Shown: positions 54,984 through 63,543 of the stretch, one piece after another | How the letters are laid out: each line of letters starts with the position of its first letter | Numbering within the stretch: the first letter of the stretch is position 1 | Assembly (NCBI RefSeq): GCF_041734735.1 | Contig: NC_134884.1 | Span: 27,996,749-28,060,748, forward strand | Direction of reading: 5' to 3' | Length of the DNA: 64,000 bases | From: Babylonia areolata | Taxonomy: Eukaryota > Mollusca > Gastropoda > Neogastropoda > Buccinidae | Notes under the pieces: model-generated | What the model saw: the letters and a program-made list of their open reading frames with translations, nothing else | Told to the model about the DNA's origin: nothing | Database searches by the model: none | Position numbers and translations under genes: made by a program

Positions 54984-57900
54984 AGTTATGAACATGCAAT
55001 AAATCGGAACAGCTCATGCTAACAGTTATAAACTCATCTTTTCAAAACCCATCTGTAAGCAGTCTCTTTCTTCTACACAGAGACACAGGCAGCGTGGATA
55101 CAGACGGACAGACATGGTCATAAAGCCAGACAGACAGACATGGATACACTGACAAGCAGAGACATGATTACAGGCATGGACAGGCAGGCATGGACACAGA
55201 CGGATAGACGTGGATGCAGACAGACATGAACACACACAGACATATGAACACAGCCCTGAAGACACATGGACACAGACCGACACGGACACAGCCCTGAAGA
55301 CACATGGACACAGACCGACACGGACACAGCCCTGAAGACACACGGACACAGACCGACACGGACACAGCCCTGAAGACACACGGACACAGCCCTGAAGACA
55401 CATGGACACAGACCGACACGGACACAGCCCTGAAGACACACGGACACAGACCAACATAAACACATACAGACATGGACACAGACCTGAAGACACACCGACA
55501 CAGCCCTGATGGATACAGACACAAGAACACAGACAGAAATGACAAAAGACGTACTTGACCCCCTCCAAGTCGTGGGAGGACACGGCCAGGTTGGGGTTCC
55601 CGGAGATGTCCAGCAGGTTGACCTGGGAAGTCATCAGGTTGCTCATGCTCACGTTGCGCAGGTGGTTGGAGCTCACCTCCAGCACCTGGAGATAGCACGG
55701 AATGCAATGCAACGTAATGCAGTAACGCAATATATTATACTAATAGCAAAACAGTACTATGCAATGCAGTGCAACACGATATATTAGCTATAGGGCATTT
55801 AAAGGTAGTACAGCACCTGGAGATAGCACGGAATACAATGCAATGTAATGCAGTAACGCAATATATTATACTAATAGCAAAACAGTATTATGCAATGCAG
55901 TGCAAGACGATATAGTAGCCATAGGGCAATGCAAGGTAGTTCAGCACCTGCAGATAACACGGAATACAATGTAATGCTGTAACGCAGTATATCATACCAA
56001 TAGCATAACAGTATTATGCAGTGCAGTGCAACACGATACAGTAGATATAGGGCAATGCAAGGTAGTTCAGCACAATGCAGTACAACACAGAACGGTTCAA
56101 CACAATGTAATGCAGTAGTACATTGCATAATACAATGTAATTACAAGACCAGACTGGATCAAGCAGAGATCTTGATGGCCGAGGAGTTACTTAAGCTGGG
56201 CATTTTAACAGTGACTGTACAACTATATATAATTCAACACACTACAGTATGACACACTATATTGCAGTACAATATAATGCAACACAGGGCTGTACAAAAC
56301 GATACAATGCAATACAGTATGACACAACACAATGAAATTCAGTATATACAATAACAATGCACAGCAGTACATTGCAGTTCAACACAATGTACTGCAATAC
56401 AGTATGTGCAGTATCATGCAATACAATAGTACAACACATTATAATGCAGTACAGCAGAGTACAACATAGTACAGTATAACGTAATAAGATGCAATACAGT
56501 ACTGTACAACTCAATACAGCACAATACAATGGAATGAAGTACTGTATAGCACATTATAATGCAATGCAGTACAACACTATACAGTATACTGCAATATAAT
56601 ACAGTACAATATAGTGCAGTACAGTACAGTACAGCACAATACAGTTCTACGCAATACAATGGAATTCAGTACAATACAACACAATACAGTAAAATATACA
56701 ATGCAATACAAAACTAACACATTCTGATGCAAAATTGATCAGTAAAACACGATGAAGTGCGACAGAATGCAACACAGTACAACACAATGCAACACAATAT
56801 AATACAAAACATTGCAACACAATGTCAAGCAACACAGTAAAACACAATGCAACACAATATAACACAAAAAATTGCAACACAATGTCATGCAACACAGTAC
56901 AACACAACTGATGCAACACCATATAACACAAAACATTGCAACACAATGTCATGCAACACAGTACAACACAATGCAACACAATATAACACAAAACATTGCA
57001 ACACAATGTCATGCAACACAGTACAACACAATGCAACACAATATAACACAAAACATTGCAACACAATGTCATGCAACACAGTACAACACAATGCAACACT
57101 ATATAACACAAAACATTGCAACACAATGTCATGCAACACAGTACAACACAATGCAACACATAACACAAAACATTGCAACACAATGTCATGCAACACAATG
57201 CAACACATTATAACACAAAACATTGCAACACAATGTCATGCAACACAGTACAACACAATGTAACACAAAACATTGCAACACAATGTCATGCAACACAGTA
57301 CAACACAATATAACACAAAACATTGCGACACAATCTCATGCAACACAGTACAACACAATGCAACACAATATAACACAAAACATTGCGACACAATGTCATG
57401 TAACACAGTACAACACAATATAACACAAAACATTGCGACACAATCTCATGCAACACAGTACAACACAATGCAACACAATATAACACAAAACATTGCGACA
57501 CAATGTCATGTAACACAGTACAACACAATATAACACAAAACATTGCGACACAATGTCATGTAACACAGTACAACACAATGCAACAGAATGCAGCACAACA
57601 AGATGTAATGCGATATAGTACAGTACAGTACAGTACAGTACAGTACAGTACAGTACAACACAGTACAGTACAACGCAGTGCAGCATACTGCAATGCAATT
57701 CAAATACAACACAAATATGACACAACCAACATGCAATACAGTACAACGCCACAGCACAGCACACCAATTCCACACCACACCACAGCACCACACCACGCTT
57801 CAACACCACATCACACCACACCACGCCACGCCACGCCACACCACACCTCAACACCACACCACACCACACCTCACCACACTTCAACACCACACCACGCCAC

Positions 57901-59379
57901 ACCACACCATACTTCAACACCACACCACGCCACACCACACCACACCACACTTCAACACCGCATCACACCACACCACACCACACTTCAACACCACACCACA
58001 CTACACCACACCACACTTCAACACCACACCACACCACATTTCAACACCACACCACACCACACTTTAACACCACACCACGCTACGCCACACCACAACACAC
58101 TTCAACACCACACCACACCACACCATGCCACACCACACCACACCACACTTCAACACCACACCACACCACACTTCAACACCACACCACACTTCAACACCAC
58201 ACCACACCACGCCACACCACAACACACTTCAACACCACACCACACCACACCATGCCACACCACACCACACCACACTTCAACACCACACCACACCACACTT
58301 CAACACCACACCACACTTCAACACCACACCACGCCACACCACACTTCAACACCACACCACACCAAGCACACTATATTTCAACACCACACCACGCCACACC
58401 ACACCACACCACACCACACTTCAACACCACGCCAACCACACCATACTTCAACATCACACCACACCAACCACACCACACTTCAACACCACGCCAACCACAC
58501 CACACTTCAACACCACACCACACCAAACCACACTTCAACACCACACCAACCACACCATACTTCAACACCACACCACGCCACACCACACCACACCAGGCCA
58601 CACCAACCACACCATACTTCAACACCACACCACGCCACAACACACCACACCACACTTCAGCACCACACCACGCCACACCATACTTCAACACCACACCACA
58701 CCATGCCACGCCACACCACACTTCAGCACCACACCACGCCACACCATACTTCAACACCACACCAAGCCACACCACGCCACACCACACCACACTTCAACAC
58801 CACACAACGCCACACCACACCACACCACACCACGCCACACCACACTTCAGCACCACACCAAACCACACCACACCACGCCACACCACACGGCGCCACGCCA
58901 CACCACACCACACCACACTTCAACACCACACCACGCCACACCACACCACACCACACCACGCCACACCACACCACACTTCAACACCACACCACACTTCAAC
59001 ACCACACCACACCGCGCCACGCCACACCATACCACACCACACTTCAACACCACACCACGCCACACCACACCACACCACGCCACACCACACCACACTTCAG
59101 CACCACACCACGCCACACCACACCACACCACACCACACCACACCACACTTCAACACCACACCACACTTCAGCACCACACCACGCCACACCACACCAAGCA
59201 TTTACCTTGAGTGCCGAGGAGTTCTTGAAGCTGGGCAGCTCCTGCAGGAGGTTGCAGTTGGCCCTGAGCACCTGCAGCAAGGGGTGCCTGCCCAGACAGG
59301 CCGGCAGGTAGGTCAGCATGTTGCCAGACACGTTCAGCTCCAGCAGCTGCTCCAGCTTCTCCAGGTCCCTGAGGCACGT

Positions 59380-59457
<78 letters not shown>

Positions 59458-59508
59458 TAGCATTGCTTAATGTGGAAAGACATAAACTTGAAGAGCTCCT
59501 CCCCCTCA

Positions 59509-59548
<40 letters not shown>

Positions 59549-59844
59549 GACAGTGACACAGACAAAGAATGAACGAACGAACATCATTTCCCTTATAGTA
59601 GGAGTGGAAAAAGCTAAAAATATCAAGCTTCTTTTACATCCAGCCCCTCGGGCAAAGAAGAAAGAAAGAAAATTTAAAGAAAAGAAAGAAACACACACAC
59701 ACACACACACACACACAAAACACACCCCACCTATCCACACACATACACATCACACGTCTGACACCACCCAAAGTATTAAAAACAAACAAACAGACGTTCA
59801 AACGTTCAAAGTAAAAAGAAAACACCTCACACCCCCGCAAAGAC

Positions 59845-59895
<51 letters not shown>

Positions 59896-59930
59896 ACTGA
59901 CCTCTCCTCGATGATGGAGGTGTTGTTGGC

Positions 59931-59964
<34 letters not shown>

Positions 59965-62217
59965 AACACACACACACGTGCGCGCGCACACACACACACA
60001 CCACACACACACCAACACACACCAACACACACAGGCACACTCACACTAACACACACACACACACCAACATCCCATCCATCCATCCACCCACCCACCCACA
60101 TCCACACCCAACCGATCCATCCACCCATCCCTTCCCCCCACCCCACCCCCCCACCCACACCCACATCCACCCACCCACCCAACCACCCACGCCCACCCAC
60201 CCACAGACCTCTCCTCAATGACGGAGATCTTGTTGGCGGCCAGGTGCAGGACCCTCAGCCTGGGGAAGCAGCACACCTTGGCCACGGCAGCATTGCCCAG
60301 GTTGTTGAAGGACAGGTACAGCTCCTGCAGCCGGTTGAACGAGTCGTTGGGGTTGGGGGCCGGCAGGTCGCACAGCTTGTTGCGGGTCAGGTTCAGGCAC
60401 CGCAGTCTGTACGGAAAGCATGATGGTTCGTTAGTAGTTGGCATCCTTCAGTCTCGGAAGACTATGGAGTTGCGCTCTAGGTGTTTATTCTGGTACAGAA
60501 AGGCTGCAGCCCAGGCAGACAGACCAGCGTCAGACTTCATCTGTGCCCTCTGCCACAGGGACTGTCATTCCCGCGTCGGACTGGCCAGCCACACCCGACG
60601 CTGTACCAGAATAAAGGTTCGTTAGTATATAAGATAATATCTGCACCTGTGGGACTGTGAGCGTCGGTAGGCGAGAGAGTGGGGAAGGGACTGCACAACT
60701 CACTAAAAAAAAGTCACCTGTGCTGGTCAGGCACAACTTCTGGAGATGTTTTCCCTTGCAACACCTGTGGGAAGTGCTGCACATCCAGAATCGGCCTCTT
60801 CTCCCATATGAGGACACACACCGACAGATAAGCCTGCCTGCCTACTCATCCGTCGGACCGACGGGAGACTCCATCAAGGTAATAATAATAATAATAATAA
60901 TAATAATGGTATTTATATAGCGCTGAATCTTGTGCAGAGACAAATCATAGCGCTTTCGCACCAAGATGCATGTTCTTCGATTTTGTATCTGTATCTGAGC
61001 TGTGTTTTAAATGCATTGAGTTAATACAATACAACATGATTATCTGGGCAAAGTGGAACAGTTACCTTCCAATTATGAAAACTGTTACCTAATTTTTTCC
61101 TGCCTGCAGTTTCTGTTGTTGACACTTTCCTATCGAAGCGGATTTTTTTTTTTTTTTTACAGAACTTTACCAGGGACAACCCTTTTGTTGCCGTGGGTTC
61201 CTTTACGTGCGCTAAGTGCATGCTGTACACGGGACCTTGGTTTATCGCCTCATCCGAATGACTAGCGTCCAGACCACCACTCAAGGTCTAGTGGAGGGGG
61301 AGAAAATACTGGCGACTCTGTCGGGATTCGAAACAGTACACTCAGATTCTCTCGCCTCCCAGGCGGACACGTTACCTCCAGGCCATCACTCCACATGATA
61401 TGATATGGATACTTATAATACAGTAGCCCAACACAGCTCATATCGCAGATTGACAAAGGTTTACAGGTGGGCCAAGAGCTGAGTGAGAGCTGTATAATCA
61501 ATGGTTTCTATATTGCAGTGATAAATCTTTTACAGCTTAATCTTTTGTGAAGGACTATGACTCTCAAAGTAGAAGGCAAAATTACACTGGCTCTTAGTGC
61601 TGCAGCTTTGGGGGGAAGGGGGTGGGGGGGGGGGGTGGGGGTGGGGGGGTGGGGTGGCTAGTTGGCCTTTGGGAGCCACCCCTAACGCTAACCGTCCTGA
61701 AACCTTCTTGACCGAGAGAGTGGGGAATGTAACTTGGGCAAAACACTCTCCACTATACTCAAATTCTAGCCCAGATAGTCGGGACAGCAGTTGCCTCCTC
61801 TGCTGTCCTATGTTCTTGTTTCCAAAACCAAGACAGCTTACATAGATGACGGGATATTTAACGCGAGCATTCCATATTTTCTGCTTGCGTGTACACACTG
61901 TGGGGGTGGGGTGGGGTGGGAGGCTTCAGGCACAAGTTGGTCTGCACAACTGCTGGCCTCAGAGATCGGAAAAATCTCTGGCCTTAATCCACCAGGCCCC
62001 GTGATCGGGATTGGAACTGAAGACCCTCAGATTGACAGTAAAACGCTTTAACCACTCGGCTGTCGCGTTCACCTTCTGGCGTGAAACTAAAACGAAGACG
62101 AAGGAAATTTAAAACGAGTCTTCTGTCTGTTATTTGCGTGATTGACTTGTGCAATGTATCATCTGTTGGCTGACAAAATGGTTCGATTTATTAGCTTACT
62201 TAGTTGTCTCTAACACG

Positions 62218-62255
<38 letters not shown>

Positions 62256-63237
62256 CACACACACACACACACGCACACAGAGGCACACACAAACACAAAC
62301 GCATACACACACACACACACAAACGCACGCACACACACACACACATACACACACACACAGACAGACACAGACACACTCTCTCACACACTCTCTCTCTCTC
62401 AAACACACACACACACACACATACACACACGTGCACACTTCGTTTTTCTTTCACACTCTTTCTCTTCTCACAAACACACGCATGCGCGCTCGCGCACCCC
62501 CCCCCCCCCTACACACACACCCACACACCCACCACAACCCCCCACCCCCAAACACCCACCACCCCACCACCACCACTCCAACCACCCATACAAAACATCC
62601 CCCCACCCCAAAACACAAACACCCCGTGCCACCCCCGACCTGCTGGCCTGCACGAAGAGCTGCGGTGAGAGGGAGCGGATCTCGTTGTGGTCCAGGGCCA
62701 GCTCCTCCAGCACACAGTGGGCCACCTCAGCGGGCAGCGCCGTCAGCCGGTTGTGGCTGGCCTTCAGAACGCGCAGCTTCCTCGCCTCCGTGAACAGTCT
62801 GCAGAGGGGGCAGCAGTCAGGGTGGGAGGAGGGGAGGGATGGTAAAATTTAGGTGTCAATTAAAAAAAAAGAAAAGTTTAAAAAAATATTTCATTTATTT
62901 CTCTATTTCTGATGAACCCTAAGTCGTACTGGGGCAATGTCCACATCCCCCCCCCAACACCCCCCCCCCCCCAAACCCCCTCAAGATAGAATGAGTAGTG
63001 ATTACAATACAGCGACGTGGACAGTCACTCCGTCAGTCACACGACAGGAGTGCAGGGGAACGAACTGTGGATAGTAATTGTCTCATACTGCTAGGAGAGG
63101 CAATGGAGGATGGTTGGATTATTTTTACGACATTGTTTGACAAACAACATGTCTAACTCGTGTGGAACGAACGAAAACGAGAGAACTACACACACACACA
63201 CACACACACGCATACACACACACACGCACGCATGCAG

Positions 63238-63269
<32 letters not shown>

Positions 63270-63501
63270 CAAACGCATCTTTTGATTTGTTGGTTGGCTA
63301 GAGAAATTCAATGTTTCCTAATCTGAGCAAAAGCGTCTTGAACCACCGACCAATTTCACAAATCCAGCAAACACGTCTGAAACAACCGACCGATCTGGCA
63401 AAGAAAAACATGCTAAATCATATAGAATATATAAAAAAAAAGAAAAACGCAATTAACCAACCAATTAACCAACCGACCTTGTACGAATATCACACACACA
63501 T

Positions 63502-63543
<42 letters not shown>

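Noticed and set aside
55026-55730. 234-codon Cys/Val/Ser-rich minus frame
   Set aside because: Only 55685-55555 is a real exon; the rest is the GGACACAG minisatellite read through.
57503-59311. 602-codon + strand frame rich in His, Thr and Pro
   Set aside because: It is produced by the G-poor minisatellite, contains no domain, and overlaps a PHLPP exon only at its end in the wrong strand.
61085-61397. Frame containing [20 protein letters not shown], repeated in several places
   Set aside because: It is a translation of the SINE S2 core, also seen at 5171, 34140, 36658, 46959 and 51067; not a gene family.
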